From Eggerthellaceae bacterium (GTDB lineage: Bacteria; Actinomycetota; Coriobacteriia; Coriobacteriales; Eggerthellaceae): a DNA stretch of 42,963 bases. Position 1 is the stretch's first letter; each line of letters starts with the position of its first letter. Location of the stretch: assembly GCA_017432445.1 (NCBI GenBank), contig JAFRJC010000024.1:1-42963 (forward strand). Direction: 5' to 3'. The translations under genes were made by a program, and so were the position numbers. The notes under the pieces were generated by a model. The model worked only from the letters and a program-made list of their open reading frames with translations. It did no database searches and was not told the origin of the DNA. Positions 16,507-24,853 of this stretch are shown piece by piece.

Positions 16507-17187
16507 CTAACGGCTGAAGAAGCCCCTCCGATGGCCGCCGCGCTTGGCGGTATCGGCTTCGACGTCTCTCTTCCAGCTGCCGTCAATTGGCTTCGCGCCG
16601 GGAGCTTTACAACGCATCGCGTATGTAGCCTTGGCCACCGCTTCGTTTTGCAGCCTAGTGCCCAAACCATCGGCCATATATGTCACCGAACGATCGGCCG
16701 AGATGCCGATTTTGGCTGCCTCGCCCACGGCGTCGATGTTGGCGCCTAGGAACAGGAACTCCCATCCCTCTTCCTTCTTCTGCTCGATCATCGCCTTGAT
16801 CGTGCGGTAGTCATACTTGACGCTTGCATTCTCGTAACCATCGGTCGTGATGACGAAGATGGTGTGCTCGGGGCGGTACTCGTCGGGCAGGTAACCGTGC
16901 ACGCGGCCGATGTGGTGGATGGCCTCACCCACCGCGTCAAGCAAAGCCGTGCAACCGCGCACTTGGTAGTCGCGATCGGTCATGTCCTTCACCTCGGCAA
17001 TGGGAATCCGGTCATGCAAGACCTTCATCTCATTGTCGAACAGGACGGTGGATACGACCGCCTCACCCGGCGCCTGACGGTGCTTGCCCAGTGTGGCGTT
17101 GAACCCACCGATGGTATCGGTTTCCAGTCCGCCCATCGAACCGCTGCGGTCGACGATGAATACCAGCTCGGTCAAATCCTTTTTCAT
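16507..17187 (-). CDS. Small von Willebrand factor A (VWA) domain protein
   Basis: The 226-aa product is almost entirely a cytoplasmic VWA domain, with no signal peptide. The metal-site motif DRSGSMGG (residues 13-20) is the DxSxS MIDAS signature, CTALLDAVG gives the MIDAS Thr, and FVITTDGYEN gives the distal Asp. The tail is basic and ends GFFSR. AGGAG precedes ATG 17187. Related small VWA proteins occur beside tellurite-resistance (Ter) and ADP-ribose-linked genes, and here the next gene downstream is a macro-domain protein, 188 nt away on the same strand. They may work together, but the gap and hairpin between them leave co-transcription open. The binding partner is unknown. Confidence 0.85.
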   Translation of the reverse strand: MKKDLTELVFIVDRSGSMGGLETDTIGGFNATLGKHRQAPGEAVVSTVLFDNEMKVLHDRIPIAEVKDMTDRDYQVRGCTALLDAVGEAIHHIGRVHGYLPDEYRPEHTIFVITTDGYENASVKYDYRTIKAMIEQKKEEGWEFLFLGANIDAVGEAAKIGISADRSVTYMADGLGTRLQNEAVAKATYAMRCKAPGAKPIDGSWKRDVEADTAKRGGHRRGFFSR

Positions 17188-17331
17188 GATGTGCTCCTCT
17201 CGTCTGTCAAGCCGTATTGCAATGGCCTCGGCCTGTTTGCCGAAGCATCAAGCGGCCTTTCTTACAAGGGGAACTCTACGGATTTGCAACTGCATATGGG
17301 TCAACCGGCAGTTGACATCGCCCCAGATAAT

Positions 17332-17356
17332 GAAAAGGGGCCGATGGCCCCTTTTC
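17332..17356. terminator. Terminator of metK (minus strand)
   Basis: GAAAAGGGGCC (17332-17342) pairs exactly with GGCCCCTTTTC (17346-17356) over 11 bp with a GAT loop. The stem carries A and T runs on both sides, so it can stop transcription on either strand. It lies 26 nt beyond the metK stop codon. Confidence 0.9.
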
Positions 17357-17382
17357 GCATGTTGACAAGATGATGGAGGAGC

Positions 17383-18642
17383 TTACAGCCCACAAGCCTC
17401 GCGCAGGGCGTCGACCTTGTCGCGCGCTTCCCAGGTAAATTCGGGAATCTCGCGGCCGAAATGCCCGTAGTTGCTGGTCAAACGGTAGATGGGACGGCGC
17501 AGCTTCAGGGCGTCGATGATGGCTGCAGGACGCAGGTCGAACACCTTCTCCACTGCCTGCTCGATAACGTCTTCGTCGACCTTAGCCGTGCCGAACGTGT
17601 TCACGTAGATGGAAAGCGGATGCGCGACGCCGATGGCGTAGGCTAGCTGAACCTCGCAACGCGAAGCCAAATCAGCAGCCACGATGTTCTTCGCGACCCA
17701 GCGCGCAGCATATGCGGCAGAACGGTCGACCTTGGTGCAATCCTTGCCGGAGAATGCGCCGCCGCCATGACGGCCCATGCCGCCATAGGTGTCGACGATG
17801 ATCTTGCGCCCGGTCAGACCCGTGTCGCCCATGGGGCCGCCCACGACGAAACGGCCGGTGGGATTCACGAATACCTCGGCGCCTTCCCATTCGACGCCTT
17901 CTGCCGCAAACACCGGCGTGATGACATGCTCGATCATGTCGGCCTTGATCTGCGTCACCTCGACGTCGGCCCTGTGCTGCGTGGACACGAGAACCTTCTC
18001 CACCGCAACAGGCTTGTCGTCGACGTAGCGTACGGTCACCTGCGTCTTCCCGTCGGGATACAGATAATCCAGCGTGCCTTCCTTGCGCACCTGCGTGAGG
18101 CGCTCGGCCAGGCGATGCGCGAGATAAATGGGCATGGGCATGAGCGTAGAGGTCTCATCGCAGGCATAGCCGAACATGACGCCCTGGTCACCTGCGCCGA
18201 TGCGGTCGTAGGCGTCATCGGCAGCGGCCTTGCCCTGCTGGACCTCGTAGGACTCGTCCACGCCCATGGCGATGTCGGCTGATTGAGAATGCAGATAATT
18301 GGCGACGGCACACGTCTCGGCATCGAAGCCCATCTTCGCCCTGACGTAGCCGATGTCGCGGACCACGTCGCGCACAACCGTATCCACGTCGACGTAAGCC
18401 TCGGTACGCACCTCGCCCATTACCGTGACGATTCCGGTGGTCGTGAACGTCTCGATTGCGCAACGCACCTCGTCGACGTTGGCAGGACGACCGCTCGGTG
18501 ACACGTAGTCCTCGGCCTGAAGCTGGGACTCCTTGGCCAAGATAGCATCCAGAATCGCATCGGATACCTGATCGCACAGCTTGTCGGGATGTCCCTCGGT
18601 AACGGATTCGGACGTGAACAGGAAGGAATGGGCTTTTGCCAT
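17383..18642 (-). CDS. metK: S-adenosylmethionine synthetase
   Basis: MetK makes S-adenosylmethionine from methionine and ATP in the cytoplasm. The 419-aa product shows the N-terminal [29 protein letters not shown] (ATP site) and [19 protein letters not shown] near the C-terminal third. It is slightly longer than the usual 380-400 aa. AAGGAG lies 6 nt before ATG 18642. The leader is only about 55 nt if the TATAAT at 18704-18709 is used, too short for a SAM riboswitch, and none is visible. Confidence 0.97.
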   Translation of the reverse strand: MAKAHSFLFTSESVTEGHPDKLCDQVSDAILDAILAKESQLQAEDYVSPSGRPANVDEVRCAIETFTTTGIVTVMGEVRTEAYVDVDTVVRDVVRDIGYVRAKMGFDAETCAVANYLHSQSADIAMGVDESYEVQQGKAAADDAYDRIGAGDQGVMFGYACDETSTLMPMPIYLAHRLAERLTQVRKEGTLDYLYPDGKTQVTVRYVDDKPVAVEKVLVSTQHRADVEVTQIKADMIEHVITPVFAAEGVEWEGAEVFVNPTGRFVVGGPMGDTGLTGRKIIVDTYGGMGRHGGGAFSGKDCTKVDRSAAYAARWVAKNIVAADLASRCEVQLAYAIGVAHPLSIYVNTFGTAKVDEDVIEQAVEKVFDLRPAAIIDALKLRRPIYRLTSNYGHFGREIPEFTWEARDKVDALREACGL

Positions 18643-18703
18643 GACGCGCTCCTTAAGCGTTGACAGCCGCTAAAACAACGGCCGATGTAATTGTTGCTGG
18701 CCT

Positions 18704-18711
18704 ATTATAAT
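18704..18711. promoter_or_regulatory. Bidirectional TATAAT -10 element
   Basis: The sequence ATTATAAT at 18704-18711 gives a perfect TATAAT on both strands. On the minus strand it would serve metK; on the plus strand it would transcribe towards the small reading frame at 18736. No clear -35 is seen for either direction. Confidence 0.4.
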
Positions 18712-18735
18712 GCTTCACCTCTCGAGGATGGAGTT

Positions 18736-18795
18736 ATGCGCAAAAGTACATCGTCGAAGGCAAAAAACGGGTGTTGTAGGTCAAGGCTCGGCTAA
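18736..18795 (+). CDS. Possible 19-aa small protein
   Basis: ATG 18736 opens 19 codons encoding MRKSTSSKAKNGCCRSRLG. It is preceded by GAGGATGGAG as a possible ribosome site and by TATAAT (18706-18711) at a suitable distance. The peptide is very basic with a CC pair. The frame overlaps the last 4 bases of the thioesterase gene on the other strand. I do not recognise it, and a chance frame is quite possible. Confidence 0.2.
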   Translation: MRKSTSSKAKNGCCRSRLG

Positions 18796-19208
18796 GCCCC
18801 ATTCGGACGGCGAAAACAGGTTGCCGTCATCTTCGCCACGGGCGTGCCCAAGTCATCGGTGACATTTACCGTATAGAAACCCAGAGAACGGCCAGATTTG
18901 TCGACTTCGCACGTGGCAATCAGCGTGCTCCCCTTCGCAGCGTTCATGAAGTCGATGGTGTTGCTCACCGCCACCGTGGGTTGCTCGCCCATGTTGCATG
19001 CTATTGCCAGCGCGAAATCGGCCAACGTGAAGATCGCGCCGCCCATGATGCCGCCCTGGGCGTTGCGGTGGATGCCAGCTATGTCGAACTCGCACACCGC
19101 ATGCCCGCGCGAAGCCTCCAGCACACGACAACCACACGCCTCTGTCGCGAAACGGTCGTTCCCGAACAGCGCACGCACTTCCTCTATCGGGCAGTTCTCG
19201 TCAAGCAT
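18792..19208 (-). CDS. PaaI-like hotdog thioesterase
   Basis: The 138-aa product is a single hotdog-fold acyl-CoA thioesterase of the PaaI/DUF4442 group. The signature GIHRNAQGGIMGGAIFTLADFA (about residues 45-66) holds the Asn and Gly residues of the active site, with the catalytic acid in LADFA. The domain continues TIDFMNAAKGSTLIA and ends FRRPNGA. GAGGAGA lies upstream of ATG 19208. The substrate is not predictable; housekeeping removal of stray acyl-CoA is likely. It stands between metK and the nucleotidase without an obvious operon. Confidence 0.9.
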   Translation of the reverse strand: MLDENCPIEEVRALFGNDRFATEACGCRVLEASRGHAVCEFDIAGIHRNAQGGIMGGAIFTLADFALAIACNMGEQPTVAVSNTIDFMNAAKGSTLIATCEVDKSGRSLGFYTVNVTDDLGTPVAKMTATCFRRPNGA

Positions 19209-19371
19209 GCATTCTCCTCAAGTTTCAGGTTAATAACTGACCAAATTATAGCTATTTGGCAGCTACTCACTCATGGCTCATTCGTTTCCTTTACCCATTC
19301 GCATCAGTTTTAGTAGAATAACGGAAGCGCATGATTGGCGTTGCAACCGTATTCGAAAGGTCCGATTTGCG

Positions 19372-21012
19372 ATGACACCAAGAGTAAGATCTTTCATTTT
19401 GGCAATCACAACCGCACTCGCATTGGCATGCGTGCTCATCGGGTGCTCAAGTGGGCAGACGGCTTCGAGCAACTCAGCTCCAAGCCAGGCGAAACTCGCC
19501 ATCGTGCACACAAACGACACTCATGGATATGACCAGGCGAACGACGAACACCTGGGCTTTGCCGCGGTGGCGCAATTGAAGGCCGATTACGAAGCAGAAG
19601 GTTACGACGTGCTTCTCTTTGACGCCGGAGACGCGATACAAGGCAACTTGCTCGTCGATGATTCTAAAGGTGAAGTCACGCCAGGATTTATGAACGCGTG
19701 CGGTTACGACGCGATGGCCCTAGGCAACCATGAGTTCGACTACGGCGCGGACGTGCTCGAAGAACGTATCGCTAAGATGGATTTCCCCGTGCTGTGCGCC
19801 AATATAACCGTGGAGGCAACTGGGGAATCGTTCGTCCAACCAAATGCCATCTTCGATCTTTCCGATGGCACGAAGGTTGGCGTCTTCGGACTCGATACAC
19901 CCGAAAGCATGACTAAAACCGACCCCACGAGAGTGGCGGGACTCATCATGGCCCAGAATGACGACCTGTATGCTTGCGCACAAGCTCAAATTGACGAGCT
20001 CAAATCCAAAGACTGCGATTTGATTATATGCCTGGGGCATCTCGGTGAGACAGGCTCGAGCGCGCCCAATCGTGCAAGCGACGTGATCGCAAATACCGAA
20101 GGCATCGACCTGTTCATAAACGGACATGACCATGCGGTGCAAAACGAGTTGCTGAAGGACAAGGCCGGTAACGACGTGCTTACCGTCGAGACAGGCAGTT
20201 ACCTCGCAAACATCGGTGTCGTCACCTACGAAAACGGCACGTTTGAAGAAAAGCTCGTCGCCGTCGGTGAGTACGACGGTTCCAACGCCGAGCTCGCAAA
20301 ACAAATCGATGATGTTGCAGCTGACATCGAGGGGCGTATGTCCAAGAAAATCGGCACGACTTCGTTCGAACTCGATGGGGAGAATCCTGGCGTGCGCAGC
20401 AACGAGACGAACTTGGGAGACTTCGTAGCCGACGCCGCTAAGTGGGAGGCTAGAATGGCGCTTGGAGACGAGCCCGATGCATGCATCATCAACGGTGGAG
20501 GCGTCCGCAAATCAGTTGCCGCTGGCGATGTAACGCTCGGTGATTTGCATAACGTCTTCCCGTATTCAAACCAGGTGTGCACCATAGAGGTGAAGGGCGC
20601 GGAGCTGCTCGAGGCGCTCGAGGCGGCTTGCCAGGGCTCTCCCGAACCGATGGGCTCCTTCCCCCAGGTATCGGGCATTACATTTGAGCTCGACACATCT
20701 GTCCCCTACGAGCAGGGCGAACAATATCCGGATTCCACATACTACAAGCCAGCTAATCCTGGTTCGCGCATCACCATCACAGACGTTAACGGCAAGGGCT
20801 TCGATCCGGATGAAAAGTACCTCATCGCCACAACGGATTTCATCGCGCATGGTGGTGACACCTATTACTGCTTCGCAGAAGCAGGTCATGCTTCGTTCAG
20901 GTCAACAGGTTATTTGGTCTATCAGGCATTACAGTACTACCTTGAGGACGAATGTGGAGGCACCGTTCCCGACGCCTATGCCCAATCCCAAAACCGCAGT
21001 ACCGTGAAATAG
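19372..21012 (+). CDS. Lipoprotein 5'-nucleotidase / 2',3'-cyclic phosphodiesterase (UshA/YfkN type)
   Basis: This surface enzyme dephosphorylates nucleotides to nucleosides for uptake. ATG 19372 is chosen because GAAAGG lies upstream and a lipoprotein signal follows at once (FILAITTALALACVLIGC, lipid Cys25). The metallophosphatase domain has all metal-binding motifs: NDTHGYD, DAGDAIQG, GNHEFDYG, NGHDH and VETGSY. The C-terminal 5'-nucleotidase domain contains NGGGVRKSVAAGDVT and NVFPYSNQV. The 546-aa length is usual. An in-frame extension to 19273 lacks a signal sequence and ribosome site. It is monocistronic, ended by a strong hairpin. Confidence 0.93.
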   Translation: MTPRVRSFILAITTALALACVLIGCSSGQTASSNSAPSQAKLAIVHTNDTHGYDQANDEHLGFAAVAQLKADYEAEGYDVLLFDAGDAIQGNLLVDDSKGEVTPGFMNACGYDAMALGNHEFDYGADVLEERIAKMDFPVLCANITVEATGESFVQPNAIFDLSDGTKVGVFGLDTPESMTKTDPTRVAGLIMAQNDDLYACAQAQIDELKSKDCDLIICLGHLGETGSSAPNRASDVIANTEGIDLFINGHDHAVQNELLKDKAGNDVLTVETGSYLANIGVVTYENGTFEEKLVAVGEYDGSNAELAKQIDDVAADIEGRMSKKIGTTSFELDGENPGVRSNETNLGDFVADAAKWEARMALGDEPDACIINGGGVRKSVAAGDVTLGDLHNVFPYSNQVCTIEVKGAELLEALEAACQGSPEPMGSFPQVSGITFELDTSVPYEQGEQYPDSTYYKPANPGSRITITDVNGKGFDPDEKYLIATTDFIAHGGDTYYCFAEAGHASFRSTGYLVYQALQYYLEDECGGTVPDAYAQSQNRSTVK

Positions 21013-21039
21013 CGCGAATACCTCGCCGCGAAATGACGC

Positions 21040-21076
21040 AAATGAGCCGGAGATGTATTCTCCGGCTCATTTCGTA
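21040..21076 (+). terminator. Terminator after the nucleotidase gene
   Basis: AAATGAGCCGGAGA (21040-21053) pairs exactly with TCTCCGGCTCATTT (21059-21072) over 14 bp with a 5-nt loop. It ends with TTT and lies between the convergent nucleotidase and gltX genes, so it may serve both. Confidence 0.85.
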
Positions 21077-21108
21077 ATGCAGAAAAAAGGCTTGGCCGAT
21101 TGCCGCAT

Positions 21109-22692
21109 TTAGAAGACTTGTGCGACAGTCGCGTCGATGCGCGCAAGTACGTCTTCGCGCTTCATGAGCTCGATGGATTCGAACAGCGGCGGCGAGACCA
21201 TATTACCGCAGATTGCGACGCGCAGAGGCTGCAGCAGGTTCTTCAGCTTCATGTCGAGCGGCTCGGCGAGCGCACGGCACTTCTCCTCGAGCACGGCGGC
21301 CTCCCAGGAGTTCGCCTCATCGGCAAGCACCTCGCGACAGGCGGCGATGGCCTCGTCGGCGCGGGCGCCTTCCTTCTTCAGCACCTTGTTCACGCTCTTC
21401 TCGTCGAGCAGCACGCACGGACCCCAGAACATGTACGCCAACTTGGACTCGCATTCCGCAAGCGATGTCTCGCGCTCGGCGACAAGTGGGTAAAGCCCTT
21501 CGTAGAACGCTGGGCACGCCGCCAGCTCGTCTTCGAATGCAGCCCACTGCTCATCGTTGAGCGGCTCGGCCTCGGCGTCATCGGCGGGCGCGTTGGGGTC
21601 GGACGACGGCACGATGGCGGTGTGGACATACGGATACCCCTCGGCGTGGGCGCGCGCGAGCCACGGTTTCGAGAGCTCCACCCACTCGGCAGCACCCATT
21701 TTCTGGATGTACTGGCCGTTCATCCACGAGAGTTTCGTCTCGTCGAATACGGCGTCCTTCTTGGTGATGCGGTCGAGCGAGAACTGCGAGCAAATCACAT
21801 CGCGCGACATGATAGTGGTCTCGCCGTCCAGCGACCAGCCCAGAAGCGCCAGGAAGTTGACCATCGCATCGGGCAGGAAACCGCGGTCGCGATACTCTTC
21901 CACGCTCGTGGCACCATGACGTTTCGAGAGCTTCTTGCCGTCGGGGCCAAGAATCATCGATAGGTGTGCAAACGTCGGCGTCCGGTACCCCAGCGCTTCG
22001 TAGATGAGAATCTGGCGCGGCGTGTTGGACAGATGGTCGTCGCCGCGGATGACATGCGTGATGCCCATGTTGGCGTCGTCGCAGACCACAGCGAAGTTGT
22101 ACGTGGGGCTGCCATCGGTGCGCACGAGGATCATGTCGTCCATGACGTTAGCCGGGAAGCTTGTCGGACCGTACACGGCATCGTTGAACATGATGGGGCC
22201 GTGGTCATGCGGCACCTTCAGGCGCCATACGTGAGGCTCACCAGCCTCGATGCGCCGGGCTGCTTCGGAAGGATCCATGTCGCGACAAGTGCCGTCGTAG
22301 CCTTCGTAAGCCTGACCAGCGTCTTCGGCTGCCTTGCGCTTGGCATCGAGCTCTTCTTTGGTGCAGAAGCAGGGGTAAACCGCCCCGCGCTCCTTCAGGC
22401 GCTCGAGCGCCTCGGTATAGGTGCTCATGCGCTGCATCTGGAAATAGGGGCCTGCCTCCCCACCGACTTCGGGACCTTCGTCCCAGTTCAGGCCGAGCCA
22501 CTTCATGGCGTTTAGTATAACGTCGACATTTTCCTTCGTAGAGCGCTCGGGATCGGTATCCTCGATGCGCAAGATGAAATCGCCGCCCATGGCGCGCGCG
22601 AAGGCCCAATTGAAGATTGCCGTGCGCGCACCGCCGATATGAAGGCGTCCCGTAGGTGAGGGCGCAAAACGAACTCGAACTCTATCGGCCAT
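21109..22692 (-). CDS. gltX: Glutamyl-tRNA synthetase
   Basis: GltX charges tRNA-Glu. The 527-aa product has the class I signatures: RFAPSPTGRLHIGGART at the N-terminus (HIGG for HIGH) and KKLSKRHGA (for KMSKS). The catalytic domain, stem-contact and anticodon-binding parts are all present. A Pro/Asp/Glu-rich insert (about residues 365-380, DPNAPADDAEAEP) lengthens it compared with the usual 470-490 aa. GGAGG lies upstream of ATG 22692. Its promoter overlaps the palindrome at 22743-22777. Confidence 0.96.
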   Translation of the reverse strand: MADRVRVRFAPSPTGRLHIGGARTAIFNWAFARAMGGDFILRIEDTDPERSTKENVDVILNAMKWLGLNWDEGPEVGGEAGPYFQMQRMSTYTEALERLKERGAVYPCFCTKEELDAKRKAAEDAGQAYEGYDGTCRDMDPSEAARRIEAGEPHVWRLKVPHDHGPIMFNDAVYGPTSFPANVMDDMILVRTDGSPTYNFAVVCDDANMGITHVIRGDDHLSNTPRQILIYEALGYRTPTFAHLSMILGPDGKKLSKRHGATSVEEYRDRGFLPDAMVNFLALLGWSLDGETTIMSRDVICSQFSLDRITKKDAVFDETKLSWMNGQYIQKMGAAEWVELSKPWLARAHAEGYPYVHTAIVPSSDPNAPADDAEAEPLNDEQWAAFEDELAACPAFYEGLYPLVAERETSLAECESKLAYMFWGPCVLLDEKSVNKVLKKEGARADEAIAACREVLADEANSWEAAVLEEKCRALAEPLDMKLKNLLQPLRVAICGNMVSPPLFESIELMKREDVLARIDATVAQVF

Positions 22693-22732
22693 GATTCCTC
22701 CGCTTTCACGTATTTCGTAAAGACAACGGCTA

Positions 22733-22761
22733 AGTATAGTTCAGATGTGGAAAAGGGTCAG
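22733..22761 (-). promoter_or_regulatory. Probable gltX promoter centred on a palindrome
   Basis: On the minus strand CTGACC (22761-22756, 4 of 6 bases of the -35 consensus) and TATACT (22738-22733) are spaced by exactly 17 bp. The -35 lies at the centre of the 35-bp palindrome 22743-22777, so the same bases could be a promoter and an operator. Confidence 0.45.
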
Positions 22762-22777
22762 ACCCTTTTCCACATCT
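22743..22777. repeat. 35-bp perfect palindrome between divergent genes
   Basis: AGATGTGGAAAAGGGTC (22743-22759) and GACCCTTTTCCACATCT (22761-22777) are exact reverse complements with one base between them. It lies between the divergent gltX and the 650-aa gene, where no terminator is expected. It could be a repeated extragenic palindrome or an operator. Confidence 0.8.
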
Positions 22778-22885
22778 CCAATATTTGAAACGGTTTTTCT
22801 ACGAGCGGAATGCTTAAGGCGGTTCCATGCGATAATACGAGCAAACTATCGAGAGATGCATATGAGATGAGAAGGGGGTTGGGTC

Positions 22886-24838
22886 ATGACAGACAATTTC
22901 GAGACGAACGAGATGCCCAACCGCAACGATTGCAGCGAGTCATACAACGGGTACCTGAAACGCGCGGCGGACGCCTGCGAGGCCGGCGACCTTGTCTTGG
23001 GCATGCACCTGTATCTGGCCGCATACGAAAAAGCCGTCATCGATCCCAACATCCCCGACGGCATGGCTCTCTCGGGCCTGCGCGAAGCCTGGCATCTAGC
23101 GTGCGACCTGAAGGAGCGCTCGCTGGCAGAGTACGTCTTCGAAAAACTCGAACCTTACCTGACTGGATCCGAAATCGCCGCATGCGCCCATCAACTCCAA
23201 ACGTTGGCGCTAGACCGCCTGGAACAGTACGGTTTCTCGCGCGACGATCTTCAGGAAATGGCCGAGATGATTGCGCAGGATTTCGTCGGTGACGGCTCGG
23301 TGCTCAAAGTCGAGAGCATCTCCATCCCCGGAGTCGGCGTGCTGGGCATGGCCGCACCGCAGGCCGACGAATCACACGGCACCGAAGTCAACGAAGGCGC
23401 AACCGAAGCCCAGGCTCAACCTGACAGTGAGCCTAAAGCTTCCGACATCCCTGCCCAACCTTCTGAAGGCGAAGCTTCGCACGCGCACATACCCGAAGAG
23501 ATCGTCAGACCGAAGGGCAAACCCGGCCATGCGGCCTTAAGCTCCGCACCGGTCGATGATTTCAACCCCTACGACGAGTTCCGCAACTACTACTCCGTTG
23601 GGAAGAGCTACCACTGCGCAACCAACGAAGGTTCGGGCGCCCATGTCTTCACACGCGACGAGGATCGCGCGAAAGCAGGGGAGCTTGCGAAGAAGCAAGC
23701 CGAAGAAGCCGCCAAGACCCAGGAGCAGGCGGTTCCAGAGAAGAGCCCCGAGGAACCTTCGCAGCAAGCGCAAAACGAAGCCGCGACAATCGCCAAGATG
23801 ATAGCCTCCCGGATTGCGCAATCCGAGAATGCTGCCAGCCAGACGGCCTCAGCCGGCAATGCAACTCAGGCCGCATCTACGCAGAGCGCCGATGCGATTG
23901 CCGAAGACGAAGGCTATCGACTTAACTACCGCAACCTCGTCGGATACGACGAGGCCATCTCCGTCATGCGCAGCTTTGGTATCGGCCTGCAACACGATAA
24001 GGGTTTCACCAGCTTCCTCGGCATGCTCAACGAGCGGCACGGACTCGACCGCGCACCCGCCCTTGACACGCTGCTGATCCGCGCGCCTGTCATCGAAGAC
24101 GCAGGCCGCTTCATTGACGCCACCATCGGCGAAATCGGCCTTCCGGCGCTGCGGATGTCCATGGAAGAGGGCATGCAGGGCGTTCCCTTGCTGTGCGTGA
24201 CCACCCAGGGCAACTCCCGGCCGCGCATGAACCATGCCAACAACCGCTTCGAGGCGCCGGCCATCCTGGTCATCGACGACCTCGACTCGTGGATCATGCC
24301 GTCTATGCCCGAAAACGTCGAAGGCATGAGCGGATTCGTCATGGCCAACATCTCGCGCGGCGCACGAGAAGCCGTGAACATGATCCGCTCGGCAGTTGAG
24401 GATCCGGATGTGTTGGTGCTGGCAACCGCCACGCTCACGGGCGAACCCGACCCCTTCTTCCTCGACATGCTCGAACCCTTGACTATTGTGGATATCGGCT
24501 ACCCCACCGATCAGGAACGAATGGAAATTTGGTCGGAAATCGCGCGTAACCACCCGTCGATGCGCCAGATCAACCGCGTAAACCTCATGCGCTATTCCGA
24601 AGGGCTGCCCCGTTACGACATCTACATCGCAGCTCGCGAGGCAATCGAGGACGCCTACAAGCAAGGACTCGTGCATCGCGGCTACGTACCTGTGACGCCA
24701 TACAACATCTTCGAGAAGCTCGCAGCCTGCCAACCCGTCGACTCCGACCAGTACCGCGCATTGGAGGACGAGGTCATACGCAGCTTCCAAAGCGAGATGG
24801 ACGATCTGGAAGACCTCATCAACGGCGCGCGGGAGTAG
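22886..24838 (+). CDS. Protein with an AAA+-like domain lacking a P-loop
   Basis: The 650-aa product is not one I can name. Residues 15-130 are helical with short repeats (YNGYLKRAADACEAGDLVLG) like a TPR-type region. Residues about 135-345 are a disordered Ala/Glu/Gln linker. The last 300 residues follow an AAA+ plan: YRNLVGYDEAIS, a strand TLLIRAPV, then EIGLPALRMS, a Walker B-like ILVIDDLDSW, a sensor-like VLVLATATLTGEPDPFFLDML and a lid region with YPTDQERMEIW. The position where GPPGTGKT belongs reads APVIEDAG, so ATP binding by the usual P-loop is lost. AAGGGGG precedes ATG 22886. A mutY-like gene starts 15 nt downstream and mntP follows, forming a likely operon. Confidence 0.75.
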   Translation: MTDNFETNEMPNRNDCSESYNGYLKRAADACEAGDLVLGMHLYLAAYEKAVIDPNIPDGMALSGLREAWHLACDLKERSLAEYVFEKLEPYLTGSEIAACAHQLQTLALDRLEQYGFSRDDLQEMAEMIAQDFVGDGSVLKVESISIPGVGVLGMAAPQADESHGTEVNEGATEAQAQPDSEPKASDIPAQPSEGEASHAHIPEEIVRPKGKPGHAALSSAPVDDFNPYDEFRNYYSVGKSYHCATNEGSGAHVFTRDEDRAKAGELAKKQAEEAAKTQEQAVPEKSPEEPSQQAQNEAATIAKMIASRIAQSENAASQTASAGNATQAASTQSADAIAEDEGYRLNYRNLVGYDEAISVMRSFGIGLQHDKGFTSFLGMLNERHGLDRAPALDTLLIRAPVIEDAGRFIDATIGEIGLPALRMSMEEGMQGVPLLCVTTQGNSRPRMNHANNRFEAPAILVIDDLDSWIMPSMPENVEGMSGFVMANISRGAREAVNMIRSAVEDPDVLVLATATLTGEPDPFFLDMLEPLTIVDIGYPTDQERMEIWSEIARNHPSMRQINRVNLMRYSEGLPRYDIYIAAREAIEDAYKQGLVHRGYVPVTPYNIFEKLAACQPVDSDQYRALEDEVIRSFQSEMDDLEDLINGARE

Positions 24839-24853
24839 CTCTGGGATAGTTCC

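Noticed and set aside
18643..18791. SAM riboswitch before metK
   Set aside because: The leader is too short and none of the conserved SAM riboswitch stems can be drawn.
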